Source of the DNA: Vibrio sp. 99-70-13A1
GTDB lineage: Bacteria > Pseudomonadota > Gammaproteobacteria > Enterobacterales > Vibrionaceae
Assembly: GCF_013114625.1 (NCBI RefSeq)
Contig: NZ_VTXD01000029.1
Location: forward strand, 1 to 63,411
Direction of reading: 5' to 3'
DNA length: 63,411 nucleotides
Position numbers and translations under genes: made by a program. The notes under the pieces were generated by a model that saw only the letters and a list, made by a program, of their open reading frames with translations, made no database searches and had not been told where the DNA came from. Shown here in pieces: positions 45,772 through 54,962 of the stretch. Within the stretch, counting starts at the first letter, position 1, and each line of letters begins with the position of its first letter.

Positions 45772-46133
45772 ATCTTGTACTATTAATAGGTTAAACCTTG
45801 CACAATTTATCGATAACTCCTGCTTAATCAATAAGCTCGATAACGATTTAAGCATCGGAATATAATGCAGCTTTAGGGCTGCATTTACTTTCTTATTTGA
45901 AAATACCCACCTAGACTCATATCTAAACTCAAATTTATTGAACAAATCTCGTTCATTTGGAAATTTTCTTCCTAATTTCTCTTTCTTATATTGTTAGTGT
46001 TTTCTAATTAATGACTAAATCATTAATTATTATCAATCAATGCCATTTTATAAGTTTGTATTATAAAAAATATGATAGAGAATGATCTATAAACCAACCC
46101 GCTACACCTCTATGAATACAGGATAGTTAGTTC
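45772..46133. other. Intergenic region yeaD / chemoreceptor
   Basis: Contains one hairpin at 45864-45885 and then a strongly A/T-rich stretch (about 45940-46090) that likely carries the chemoreceptor promoter. No ORF supported. Confidence 0.45.
45864..45885 (+). terminator. Hairpin downstream of yeaD
   Basis: AATGCAGC pairs with GCTGCATT around TTTAGG, then TACTTTCTTATT. The T tract is broken, so it is a moderate candidate only. Confidence 0.5.
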
Positions 46134-48170
46134 ATGTTCAAAAAATACAAAAATCAAAGCGTTGGATTCCAACTGAAATTGGTTATTTTGCTTTGTTTAC
46201 TTGTCGCGTTTGGTTCAATAGCCACACTCGTATATCGAAACGCGTCCCAAGTATTGCTAGATAACACACTCAGAGAGCATCAATCCAAAGTGGAAGCAAT
46301 GGCTAAAACTATATCGGGTCAGTTTGATGCTTACTTGCATACCGCAGAGGTACTAGAGTCAACATTCCGCAATGGATACTTAGCTGGTATTTATGTTGAA
46401 GACTACGACGTAGAATTTAATGGTCACAACATTCTAAACATGACTCAGTATGGGGAAAGCTTAATTAATGATACTAAGCTAGTAGACAGTTTTACCCGTG
46501 ATACAGGAGCAGTCGCGACTTTATTTGCCCCTTTTGGCGACGATTTCATCCGAGTATCCACATCTCTAAAAGATCCATCAGGCACCCGAGTTGTTGGTGC
46601 TTCATTAGGTAAAAATCACCCTGGCTATAACAAAATCAAAAATGGGCAGCCTTATTACGCCCAAGTGACTCTATTTGGTCAACGATACATTACTTATTAC
46701 TCTCCTTTAGTCAGTGCTAACGGTGAGGTTAATGGTATTTCTTTCATTGGCTTGCCTGTAGAAGAAGCAACACAAAGCCTCTTTGATTCTTTACGTTCTG
46801 TTTCTTGGGGTGAAACTGGCTACACCATTATCGTAGATAACGATAAAGACAACCAAGGTAAATATCTTCTACACCCGACTAACGCTGATGGTAAAAAGTC
46901 CATCATTGATGTTGCAGATTACGAAGGAAATAAGCCTTTTTATCAACTATTTGAACAAGCTTCTGGGTTAATCAGATACCCATTTGCATACCAAAACACG
47001 GTTGGTGAGAAATACCTAGTCTATACGGAAGTACCAGGCTGGAATTGGAAGCTACTTGGTGGAACCTTTATTAAAGAAGTAACCAAAGGCAGCGACGAAT
47101 TACTAAAACTGATTGCATTTATCGCTACCCTGATTGCTGTTTCAACGATTGTTGTTTTGACCGTATTCTTAAACAGAACTCTTACGCCTTTGACTACCCT
47201 TAATGGCTATATGATGCGTTTAGGAAAAGGCGAGGTTAGCCTCAACATTCCTCATTCAGGTCAGCAAACCAAAAATGAAATCAGTAACTTGAATAATGGT
47301 GTAGCGGCAATGGCTACTCAGTTAAATACACTGGTTGGTGAAATACGAGACACCAGCGATCAGGTTCAGGTAGGTTCTAACAGTGTATCTCAAGACGCTA
47401 GCCACAACTTAACGCAGTCTGATCGCCAACAAGAACAGGTTGAACAGGTTGTGACTGCAATTGAAGAGATGGCAACGTCTGCGGAATCTGTCGCACAGCA
47501 AGTCGGTGCAATCGCAGACAATGTGCGCTTAGCTAACGACGATAGCCAACAAGGCTTAGAAGTTGTCGAAGGGGTTTGTATTGATGTTGCACAACTCAAC
47601 GACCAACTAGACAAGTCTGCTTCTGCAATTGAACAAGTGAGTTCAGACAGTGAAAGCATACAAACCGTTACCAAGATGATTGATGATATTGCTGAGCAGA
47701 CTAACTTACTTGCACTCAATGCTGCTATTGAGGCAGCCCGAGCTGGCGAACAAGGCCGTGGTTTTGCTGTGGTTGCAGATGAAGTAAGAACCCTCGCTCA
47801 CCGAACTCAAACATCGGTAAAAGACGTGGTAAGTATCATCGAGAAACTCAAAGCATCAACAAGTAATGCCGTAAGTTTGATGACACAAAGCCAAGAGAAT
47901 GCCAATCAAGTACTCGATAAAGCGCAAGGTGCTGGATCGGCTCTCGAATCCATTGCCTCTCAGGTTCAATCGATTGCAGCCCAAGCTGAAACGATTGCAG
48001 CAACGTCTGAGGAGCAAGCACAAGTGTCCCAAGAGATTGCATCTAACGCGCACTCAATCAGTGATTTGAATCAGCAAAGTCGTGCCACAAGTGCTAAAAC
48101 CTCACAAAGTGCCGATGAACTGAAAAAACAAGCAGAGTCACTTAAACATCAAGTAGATTTCTTTAGCTAA
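46134..48170 (+). CDS. Methyl-accepting chemotaxis protein with periplasmic Cache sensor
   Basis: A 678-residue chemoreceptor of classical layout. TM1 is at about residues 15-33. A periplasmic Cache-type domain follows (GVGASLGKNHPGYNKIKNGQ-like segment and ITYYSPLVSANGEVNGISFIG), then TM2 near 325-345, a HAMP domain and a long methylation and signalling coiled coil. The tip contains IAEQTNLLALNAAIEAARAGEQ-type sequence and GFAVVADEVRTLAHRTQ. The ligand cannot be predicted. It is a single gene; no chemotaxis genes are nearby. Confidence 0.9.
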   Translation: MFKKYKNQSVGFQLKLVILLCLLVAFGSIATLVYRNASQVLLDNTLREHQSKVEAMAKTISGQFDAYLHTAEVLESTFRNGYLAGIYVEDYDVEFNGHNILNMTQYGESLINDTKLVDSFTRDTGAVATLFAPFGDDFIRVSTSLKDPSGTRVVGASLGKNHPGYNKIKNGQPYYAQVTLFGQRYITYYSPLVSANGEVNGISFIGLPVEEATQSLFDSLRSVSWGETGYTIIVDNDKDNQGKYLLHPTNADGKKSIIDVADYEGNKPFYQLFEQASGLIRYPFAYQNTVGEKYLVYTEVPGWNWKLLGGTFIKEVTKGSDELLKLIAFIATLIAVSTIVVLTVFLNRTLTPLTTLNGYMMRLGKGEVSLNIPHSGQQTKNEISNLNNGVAAMATQLNTLVGEIRDTSDQVQVGSNSVSQDASHNLTQSDRQQEQVEQVVTAIEEMATSAESVAQQVGAIADNVRLANDDSQQGLEVVEGVCIDVAQLNDQLDKSASAIEQVSSDSESIQTVTKMIDDIAEQTNLLALNAAIEAARAGEQGRGFAVVADEVRTLAHRTQTSVKDVVSIIEKLKASTSNAVSLMTQSQENANQVLDKAQGAGSALESIASQVQSIAAQAETIAATSEEQAQVSQEIASNAHSISDLNQQSRATSAKTSQSADELKKQAESLKHQVDFFS

Positions 48171-48186
48171 ACATTCATTGCCTTTG

Positions 48187-48250
48187 GTAAAAATAGCTTT
48201 AAGTAAAGATAGCCTTAGGCAAAGATAGTTTAAACAAAGATGGTTTTAGT
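48187..48250. repeat. Degenerate 16-base tandem repeat, about four copies
   Basis: Four consecutive 16-base units related to GTAAAGATAGCTTTAA lie just after the chemoreceptor stop. They share the AAAGATAG core with several substitutions. It is probably an old minisatellite. Confidence 0.6.
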
Positions 48251-48277
48251 TAAACCTAAAGTCTATAAATCAATCCA

Positions 48278-48302
48278 TAGAGCCAGCGATCCGTTGGCTC
48301 TA
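48278..48302 (+). terminator. Hairpin upstream of rlmA
   Basis: TAGAGCCA pairs with TGGCTCTA around nine bases, then TATTCATC. It may terminate the chemoreceptor transcript; the T tract is weak. Confidence 0.45.
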
Positions 48303-48391
48303 TATTCATCCCCCACTCTTTTGTTACGCTAGCGAACCGATCAGCTTCCTGTTAAAATTTTCGACTTAAAATTTCCCAGTTCGAGTTCGTA

Positions 48392-49234
48392 ATGACTTAT
48401 CAATGCCCTTTATGCCACCAGCCTCTTTCTCAAAAAGAGCGTACTTTTTCATGTGATAAAAATCACCAGTTTGATTTGGCTAAAGAAGGCTACGTAAATT
48501 TAATGCCAGCCCACCATAAACGTTCAAAAGATCCAGGTGACAACAAAGAAATGATGCAAGCTCGCCGTCGATTTCTGGAAGGTGGACATTACGATCTTAT
48601 GCGTCAAGCAGTGGCGAAACTGTGTACCCAGCATTTAGCTCAATCAACTCCTACATTACTCGATATAGGCTGTGGAGAAGGCTATTACACCAACGAAGTT
48701 GCCTTACAGTTAATAAATAAGTCTCAGGAAGAGTCCGGAAGCCACCAGAAAATGGCACAAACTTATGGCTTGGATATTTCAAAGGTCGCGATAAAATACG
48801 CTGCAAAGCGCTACTCTTCATGCCTATTCTCAGTAGCTTCTAGTCACCGCCTCCCCTTTGCAGATAAAAGCTTAGGTGCTGTACTTCGTATTTATGCGCC
48901 ATGTAAAGCTGAAGAGCTACATCGAGCCATTGTAGATGATGGCGTTGTCATCACCGTCACCCCTGCTGGTCGACATTTATATCAGCTACGAGATGAAATC
49001 TATGATGGCGTAAGAATGCATGATGAAACGGCAGAAGATATTGCTGGCTTCGAGCTTTCCCACCAAGAACAACTAAACTATATGATGGACCTAACAGGTT
49101 CAGAGGCATTTGATTTATTACAAATGACACCTTTTGCATGGAAGGCAACAGAGCAATTCAAACAACAATTGATGGCTTCCGAGCAATTTAAGTGTGAAGC
49201 CGACTTTATGCTAAGAGTGTATCGAAAAGTCTAA
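48392..49234 (+). CDS. rlmA: 23S rRNA (guanine-745-N1)-methyltransferase
   Basis: A 280-residue rRNA methyltransferase. The N-terminal zinc finger is CPLCHQPLSQKERTFSCDKNH (residues 5-25), the substrate-recognition stretch FDLAKEGYVNLMPAHHKRSK follows, and the SAM site is LLDIGCGEGYYT. This is the RlmA(I) type that methylates G745 in domain II of 23S rRNA in Gram-negative bacteria. Length is normal. Single gene. Confidence 0.93.
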   Translation: MTYQCPLCHQPLSQKERTFSCDKNHQFDLAKEGYVNLMPAHHKRSKDPGDNKEMMQARRRFLEGGHYDLMRQAVAKLCTQHLAQSTPTLLDIGCGEGYYTNEVALQLINKSQEESGSHQKMAQTYGLDISKVAIKYAAKRYSSCLFSVASSHRLPFADKSLGAVLRIYAPCKAEELHRAIVDDGVVITVTPAGRHLYQLRDEIYDGVRMHDETAEDIAGFELSHQEQLNYMMDLTGSEAFDLLQMTPFAWKATEQFKQQLMASEQFKCEADFMLRVYRKV

Positions 49235-49273
49235 ACTTGCTATCGATAGAAAAGGTATCACTTAACCACTGGT

Positions 49274-49292
49274 GATATTAATTATCATTTGC
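49274..49292. promoter_or_regulatory. Fur-box-like site upstream of the ChaN-like gene
   Basis: GATATTAATTATCATTTGC matches the 19-base Fur consensus (GATAATGATAATCATTATC) in about 14 positions by eye. It lies 55 bases before the start of a predicted haem-binding lipoprotein, where iron control is expected. Confidence 0.5.
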
Positions 49293-49347
49293 ATTGAATA
49301 AAAATCTTGCCTCCTTTAGTATGCTCGTTCATCAAGGAGGCATTTTT

Positions 49348-50283
49348 ATGCAACGTATTATTCTTCTCATCACAACTGTTTTACTTACTGCTTGTGCAAG
49401 CCAACCATCGGATAGCGATTCTCAAGTCGTTTCCACTTATTATGATTACCAACTCGCAAGCCCATCAGGTCAGGCTATTTCACTTAACCAACTTCCTGAC
49501 GAGCTAAATCAAGCGGATGTAATCCTTATCGGCGAATGGCACACTCATTCAGGTGTCCATCGATTCCAAACGGATTTACTGAAATCTCTTTCAAGCAGCA
49601 ATCCGAATATTGCTGTCTCTATGGAACAATTCACACGAAACCACCAAGGGATTTTGAATGCCTATCTAGCTGGAGAGATTGGCGAACAAACATTAATGTC
49701 CAAAGCTGCAGCTTGGCCTAATTACGAAAGTGATTATCGCCCACTAGTTGAGCTAGCAAAAGCAAACCGTCTAGACATTATCGCCTCTAACGCTCCTAAA
49801 CCAGTGGTTCAATGTATAGGACGCCAAGGTCTTGGATACTTAGATTCATTAGATGATCAAGAACGAGCTTTCTTAGCAAAAGACATTGATACTTCAGATA
49901 GCCCCTATAAAGATAAGTTTATGGCATCGCTGCATCATGGTTCTCCAGAGCAAACGGAGAAACAATATGCTGCGCAGATAGCATGGGATGAAACTATGGC
50001 AGAATCGATTGTTAACTACCTAGCCAGTAACCCTGATAAGTCTGTTGTTCATATTGCAGGAAAATTTCATACAGAAGGTGGGCTTGGTACTGCTGCATCC
50101 ATCTTGAAGAGGTCTCCAGACTTAAAGGTGGTCGTCATTACACCAGTGTCTGAATTATCTACGGACTCTGTCGACTATCAATTACAGGTTCTTGATCCAC
50201 CAACTCGTTTTGTTAAGCCCGAAAATCGAATGCTGGCATATAAAAAGCTGGCTGGACGCGGTAAAGGTCTGTCATGTAATTGA
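49348..50283 (+). CDS. ChaN-family haem-binding lipoprotein
   Basis: A 311-residue lipoprotein with lipobox LTAC (cysteine 15), then a ChaN/EreA-like fold. Recognisable segments are DVILIGEWHTHSGVHRFQ, VSMEQFTRNHQGILNAYLAGE and VVHIAGKFHTEGGLG, the last resembling the part that holds haem-liganding residues in Campylobacter ChaN. It likely acts in haem or iron uptake at the outer membrane. I start at the ATG at 49348, which follows AAGGAGG at ideal spacing; the frame is open 18 codons further up without a signal sequence. A Fur-like site lies upstream. Confidence 0.8.
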   Translation: MQRIILLITTVLLTACASQPSDSDSQVVSTYYDYQLASPSGQAISLNQLPDELNQADVILIGEWHTHSGVHRFQTDLLKSLSSSNPNIAVSMEQFTRNHQGILNAYLAGEIGEQTLMSKAAAWPNYESDYRPLVELAKANRLDIIASNAPKPVVQCIGRQGLGYLDSLDDQERAFLAKDIDTSDSPYKDKFMASLHHGSPEQTEKQYAAQIAWDETMAESIVNYLASNPDKSVVHIAGKFHTEGGLGTAASILKRSPDLKVVVITPVSELSTDSVDYQLQVLDPPTRFVKPENRMLAYKKLAGRGKGLSCN

Positions 50284-50316
50284 TTCTGGGCTTGGTGATT
50301 GATTATGGGCTTGGGC

Positions 50317-50430
50317 TTTGTTCCTTAACTTTGGGTTAGCTCCTTTAGCTCTGCGTGGTTCCTTTAACTTGAGCTAGTTACTTTAACTTGGGATAGTTAC
50401 TTTGATTTGAGTTAGCTCCTGTAACCCGAA
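50317..50430. repeat. 19-base minisatellite, six consecutive units
   Basis: Six units of exactly 19 bases follow one another without gaps; a typical unit is CTAGTTACTTTAACTTGGG. The first and last diverge most. Units begin at 50317, 50336, 50355, 50374, 50393 and 50412. It lies between the ChaN-like gene and a small hypothetical gene. Confidence 0.85.
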
Positions 50431-50552
50431 TAGATATAAATGTATCGGCACGAGAATTGCTTGGATAAAAAACAAGCACAAAGCTGAAAAATTACACAAG
50501 TTTTTCACTCGTTAGCCGATACACTTTGTAGGGCATGTTAAGGGAGAGGCAC

Positions 50553-50906
50553 ATGACACCCGTAGGATCAAGCACCACTCAAATATATTCACCTCAACAA
50601 ATGAAGGCTCAGAATGCAGCTCAAAGGTCTGCTGAGACCTCTCCTATCAAGGTGGAACAAAATAAAGTCACCCTTTCAGACGAAGGAAAAGCCTTACTCG
50701 CCGCGCTTCAAGAAATTGATAAAGAAGCTAAAACTAACAAAGCATCGAATGAGTCTGTAGGCGACAAAGTGGAATCTTTTGCCCATGGTGCACTGGGAAT
50801 GGATCACCCGGATAAAATTGAAGAAGAAGACGATGGCTCTTATTCAGCTGGGCAATATCTGTCCGCTGCGGCAACAGTTGGCGGGATACTACTCGCGATA
50901 CTGTAG
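50553..50906 (+). CDS. Hypothetical protein, conserved in appearance
   Basis: A 117-residue protein that I do not recognise by name. The N-terminal 45 residues are polar and probably flexible, residues about 45-70 form a charged helix (KVTLSDEGKALLAALQEIDK), followed by an acidic segment (KIEEEDDGSYS) and a short hydrophobic C terminus (AAATVGGILLAIL) that could be a tail anchor. The start at 50553 is chosen for the strong AGGGAGAGG before it; the longer frame starts six codons earlier. No operon partner. Confidence 0.65.
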   Translation: MTPVGSSTTQIYSPQQMKAQNAAQRSAETSPIKVEQNKVTLSDEGKALLAALQEIDKEAKTNKASNESVGDKVESFAHGALGMDHPDKIEEEDDGSYSAGQYLSAAATVGGILLAIL

Positions 50907-51054
50907 TGTTTTGTATATCGCCATACGCATACATCCACCACATCAAACATCACCTCCCCTGATGAAATTTTTATCGTCTTGATAAAATAGTCGATTTGTT
51001 CCCTACAATACGTTCACGAGATACTTCTAGGATCGTACTTATGGAATAAAACTC

Positions 51055-52941
51055 GTGAAAAACTCATTCTCGCTTATTGATAAGCCAACATTTTTCGGTG
51101 CCATTGCACTCCTGCTCACGATCGTCTTTCCACTAATTATGTTCCCAACTCAGGGCGCAGAATGGATTGCCGTCGCTAAAATTTTCATGACTGACAAACT
51201 CGGTTTTCTATACCTTGCATTAGGCTTAGCAGCTTGTGCTTTTATGGTTTACGTTGTTTTCAGTGACATGGGACAAATCAAACTGGGTGAACCCGATGAA
51301 CAACCAGAATTTGCCACCGCTTCATGGGCTGCCATGTTATTTTGTGGCGGTATTGGAGCCAGTATCCTTTACTGGGGCTGCATCGAGTGGGCTTACTATT
51401 ACCAATCACCGCCATTTCAATTAGAACCAGGCAGTGAAGAAGCCGTTAGGTGGGCCGCAACTTATGGTCTTTTCCACTGGGGTCCAATTGCTTGGTCCAT
51501 CTACCTAATTCCTGCAATACCTATCGCATACTTTTTTTATGTTCGTAAGCAGCCAGTATTGAAAGTTTCAAGTGCGCTAATGCCTGTTCTAGGAGAAAAA
51601 CGTAGTAAGGGTGGCATTGGCAAACTAGTCGACATCTTCTTTATCTTCGGACTACTAGGCGGAGCCGCGACGACTTTAGGCCTTGCAGCTCCCCTGATCA
51701 GTGAAGGCTTGAATGCCCTCTTTGGCATGCCGCAAAATACCTTAACTCAAGCATTAGTTTTGCTGGTTTGTACTGGTATTTTTGCTTATTCCTCTTACGC
51801 GGGTTTAGAGAAAGGCATCAAGATTCTCAGCAATATTAACTTCTGGGGTGCCATGGGGTTACTCACGTTTGTACTTATTGCTGGACCTACAATTTTCATG
51901 CTCGAAACCGGGTTAGATTCTATCGGGCGATTACTCTCTAACTTCTTCGTCATGGCAACATGGGCAGAACCATTTGGTGGCTATGGCACCTTTGAAAATA
52001 CTCACTTCCCACAAGATTGGACTATTTTCTATTGGGCATGGTGGCTAGTATTTGCACCTAGTATGGGCTTATTTGTCGCACGCATATCTCGAGGAAGAAC
52101 AATCAAACAAATGGTCTCAGGTTCGATTTTCTTTGGTTCTCTAGGCTGTTTTCTATTCTTTATGATTTTGGGCAACTACGGTCTTTCATTACAACTTTCT
52201 GGTCAGTTAGATGTAGTCAGCATTTTGAATAATGAAGGGGCAACTAAGGCAATTTTCTCTATGTTGGGAGAGTTACCGATGAGCACTTTAGTCATCGCTG
52301 TATTTACCGTGCTTTGTATTATTTTTACCGCGACAACTTTTGACTCTATCTCTTACATTTTGGCTTCTGTTGTACAGAATAACGTTACCGAAGAGCCAAT
52401 GCGCTGGAACCGTATGTTCTGGGCATTCACACTTTCATTCTTGCCAACAGTACTGATGTTCTTGGGTGGGTTAAGCACATTACAAACTGCTGCCATTGTT
52501 GGTGGTTTACCACTGCTTGTTATCTCCGTGATGCTGATGATCTCAGCCGTACGTGCAACCAGTTTAGATTTACGCCATCAAGAAGATTACATTGAGCCAA
52601 CGATCAATATAGAAGAACTGCCAGAGATGGATCCTTGGTCTTCGGAAGGCATGGCTCTTGCTAAATTTGAGAAGGTTAGAGATTTGGCACAAGAAGCCGC
52701 TGAAAATGAGCGTGAAGCGTACCAACAACTAACGGCTATCAAGAAAAAGATTCGCTCTTATGTTTTAGAACAATCTGAAGATGTTCAAAACCATGAGCTT
52801 CCTTTGGAACTTAAACAAGAATTAGAACTTGCAGAAAGCAATTTAACAGCAGCGCAAGAGAATAAAATTGAGTTGTCTGAACAAGCTCAGAATGCTCGAA
52901 TCGAGTTTAACCAGGTGGTAGCGACTTTGTCTCCGGTTTAA
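51055..52941 (+). CDS. BCCT-family transporter with C-terminal coiled-coil extension
   Basis: A 628-residue transporter of the betaine/carnitine/choline family with twelve helices. The family signature around helix 8 is visible (TIFYWAWWLVFAPSMGLFVARISRG), as is GGIGASILYWGCIEWAYYY in helix 3, which lines the quaternary-ammonium site. It probably imports an osmolyte or related amine, which suits a marine bacterium. After the last helix (about 515) some 110 polar, heptad-like residues follow; BCCT tails can act in osmosensing, but this one is long. The start is a GTG at 51055, with an ATG at 51040 in a different frame. Confidence 0.87.
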   Translation: MKNSFSLIDKPTFFGAIALLLTIVFPLIMFPTQGAEWIAVAKIFMTDKLGFLYLALGLAACAFMVYVVFSDMGQIKLGEPDEQPEFATASWAAMLFCGGIGASILYWGCIEWAYYYQSPPFQLEPGSEEAVRWAATYGLFHWGPIAWSIYLIPAIPIAYFFYVRKQPVLKVSSALMPVLGEKRSKGGIGKLVDIFFIFGLLGGAATTLGLAAPLISEGLNALFGMPQNTLTQALVLLVCTGIFAYSSYAGLEKGIKILSNINFWGAMGLLTFVLIAGPTIFMLETGLDSIGRLLSNFFVMATWAEPFGGYGTFENTHFPQDWTIFYWAWWLVFAPSMGLFVARISRGRTIKQMVSGSIFFGSLGCFLFFMILGNYGLSLQLSGQLDVVSILNNEGATKAIFSMLGELPMSTLVIAVFTVLCIIFTATTFDSISYILASVVQNNVTEEPMRWNRMFWAFTLSFLPTVLMFLGGLSTLQTAAIVGGLPLLVISVMLMISAVRATSLDLRHQEDYIEPTINIEELPEMDPWSSEGMALAKFEKVRDLAQEAAENEREAYQQLTAIKKKIRSYVLEQSEDVQNHELPLELKQELELAESNLTAAQENKIELSEQAQNARIEFNQVVATLSPV

Positions 52942-52986
52942 CCTTAGCCATAACAGTCCAAATAATTTGGATACACTCTTAATAAG

Positions 52987-53017
52987 CAAAAGGCTCACCG
53001 ATGTGAGCCTTTTTTTG
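52987..53017 (+). terminator. Terminator after the BCCT gene
   Basis: AAAAGGCTCAC pairs with GTGAGCCTTTT around CGAT, then more Ts. Confidence 0.86.
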
Positions 53018-53054
53018 TTTCTTCGTTTTACACATTCTAATATCGAATGTGAAA

Positions 53055-53495
53055 TTAAGCGCGATTTGGGTGATTAAGAATGTGGTCTTCCCAATCTACA
53101 ACATCAATTTCATACACAACTTTATTACGCACACTTTCACCTGCAGCATGCATGGCAGATTTAGAACCCGTAATTAATGGGTGCCATTCTGGAATCGGGT
53201 TATTTTCAGATAATAAACGATAAGCGCACGTATCCGGCAACCAATGAAATTCATCAATTTTATCGCGTGTTAATTTCAAACACTCTTCGCCTGAAGTAAA
53301 TCGATTCGGGTAGTCTTTGCAAGAGCAAGTTTTGTCATTCAACCAACTACAAGCAACATTGGTGTAATAAACGTCATCGCTGTCTTCATCCATAAGTTTA
53401 TGCAGGCAACACTTACCGCATCCGTCACACAGTGATTCCCACTCTTGTTCCGTCATTTTATCTAGTGTTTTTTCTTGCCAAAATGGATTACTCAT
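53055..53495 (-). CDS. ycgN: YcgN, UPF0260 cysteine-cluster protein
   Basis: A 146-residue protein of the YcgN family with the cluster CDGCGKCCLHKLMDEDSDD followed by CSWLNDKTCSCKDYPNRF, cysteines that probably bind iron or zinc. Function is not established. It starts about 140 bases from the interrupted yeiW-type gene, which is transcribed in the opposite direction; both belong to cysteine-cluster families. Confidence 0.92.
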   Translation of the reverse strand: MSNPFWQEKTLDKMTEQEWESLCDGCGKCCLHKLMDEDSDDVYYTNVACSWLNDKTCSCKDYPNRFTSGEECLKLTRDKIDEFHWLPDTCAYRLLSENNPIPEWHPLITGSKSAMHAAGESVRNKVVYEIDVVDWEDHILNHPNRA

Positions 53496-53627
53496 TGGAT
53501 TACTTCTTACTCTTTTACTGGGATGCGTGTTATACCGCTAGCCCATACAAAGTTCAAGGATAAAAATCACTCATCATTACTGCTTGCTTGAGTATTTTTT
53601 GCTACTATCGCGCACCTTTATTAATAA

Positions 53628-53687
53628 ATGAGTCAAATGATGGATTGTCGTCTAGGTTGTGGCGCTACCCTGGTTAAATTCTATTAG
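53628..53687 (+). pseudogene. yeiW: Severed 5' end of a yeiW-type cysteine-cluster gene
   Basis: An open frame from the ATG at 53628 reads MSQMMDCRLGCGA and then departs (TLVKFY, stop at 53685). MDCRLGCGACC is the start expected of YeiW-type proteins, whose remaining part (CCIAPSISTPIPGMPNGK onwards) appears 5.7 kb away at 59335. The integrative element has separated the two halves. The old promoter presumably still transcribes this stub. Confidence 0.82.
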
Positions 53688-53732
53688 AAGTACTACCCTC
53701 TCTATATGACTTAGAAAAGAGGTGGAGCGCTT

Positions 53733-54962
53733 GTGAAAATTGACATTCTCTATGATGTGCCCGTTAGGCTTGGGGAAGCTTCAGATTTAAAACCTGAGTT
53801 AGACAACTTCTCTTTCAACAACAGCTACACAACCGCCCAAATACCAATCCTTATTGGTGACTTTCACCCCGTACTGCGCGATAGAATTAATCTTTTTCTT
53901 TTACACAAAGCATCAGACGGTCTCAAAGACCTATCATCAATGGCAAAGGCCTTTAAAACGTGGGTAGTTTGGTTAGTTGATAAAAAGATTGATCCATTCT
54001 CAGTACCAAGAGTGAAGTATAAGAGCCCGACATACGGCTTTAGACAACACTTAATAGAACGAATAAACGAAGAAAAAAGTTTAAAAACAAGTACTGCGAA
54101 TAGTTATACTCTAGTAATTAAAGGTTTTTATGAAACCCTATATGATGATGGAATTTTAGATAAATCGAATTTCTATCGCCATAAAATAAGTACTATCAAT
54201 GGTTACAGAGAGCTTCAATCTTCCGACCTTGCCATAAGGGTTAATCGCCCAGTCGATAATAACCTGACTCCTCTTAGCCATGAAACACAATTAAAAGCTC
54301 TAAACCTTTTACAGGGTCAAACCAAAAACTTCCAGCTAGTTTTTAAACTGATGATTTTTTGTGGATTGAGATTATCAGAAGCACTATCATTCCCTTGCAG
54401 GTTAATCAAAGAAGAACTATTCCCAAACGATAGCAGCAAAATCATCAAAGGTATTAATATAGGACCAAGCCATGGTGTGAATACCAAATTTGGTGCTGAT
54501 AGAGAATTATTCATGACGGTTAGACTTGCCCATGAAATTCTTGACCATGAGTATTCTTTCAATCTAAGTCTTATCCGAGAAGACTATATAGAAAGAAAGT
54601 GCCTTACATCAAAAATCACCCCTTTATTTTTAAATAAAAGCCGTAAACATTATTCAAAAAGTGCATTTTATAGTGCTTGGGCACGATTTAAAAGTCTCTA
54701 TAAAAAAACATACCACCACGAATTTCAACACGGACCTCATGATTTAAGAAGTACATTTGCTACGAACTTTGTAGAAGTTGCATTGCATTCGTCCCCAGAC
54801 AGTATTGATACATGTATAGAAACTGTTCGTTTATATATGGGTCATCAGAGTATTGAAACCACATTAAAGTACATTAGGTTTGTAAATAAAAGAAAGACTG
54901 CAAATAATGTTGCTGAAATAATGGATAGATATATTTTTGATGTATTTAAGGAAATCGCATGA
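53733..54962 (+). CDS. Tyrosine recombinase, IntA-like
   Basis: A 409-residue site-specific recombinase with a complete catalytic set: Arg213 in CGLRLSEAL, a candidate Lys near 252, His336-Asp-Leu-Arg339 in GPHDLRSTFATNF, His371 in YMGHQSIE and nucleophile Tyr380 in TTLKYIRF. The N-terminal 180 residues are the expected core-binding region. It is the first element gene, 67 bases inside the left junction, and starts at a GTG with AGGTGGAG upstream. It overlaps the next gene by ATGA, so translation is coupled. It should cut and rejoin the element ends together with the third gene product. Confidence 0.87.
   Translation: MKIDILYDVPVRLGEASDLKPELDNFSFNNSYTTAQIPILIGDFHPVLRDRINLFLLHKASDGLKDLSSMAKAFKTWVVWLVDKKIDPFSVPRVKYKSPTYGFRQHLIERINEEKSLKTSTANSYTLVIKGFYETLYDDGILDKSNFYRHKISTINGYRELQSSDLAIRVNRPVDNNLTPLSHETQLKALNLLQGQTKNFQLVFKLMIFCGLRLSEALSFPCRLIKEELFPNDSSKIIKGINIGPSHGVNTKFGADRELFMTVRLAHEILDHEYSFNLSLIREDYIERKCLTSKITPLFLNKSRKHYSKSAFYSAWARFKSLYKKTYHHEFQHGPHDLRSTFATNFVEVALHSSPDSIDTCIETVRLYMGHQSIETTLKYIRFVNKRKTANNVAEIMDRYIFDVFKEIA

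Noticed and set aside
53055..53495. ycgN as part of the integrative element
   Set aside because: It is a complete core gene on the opposite strand and lies outside the left junction defined by the severed yeiW.
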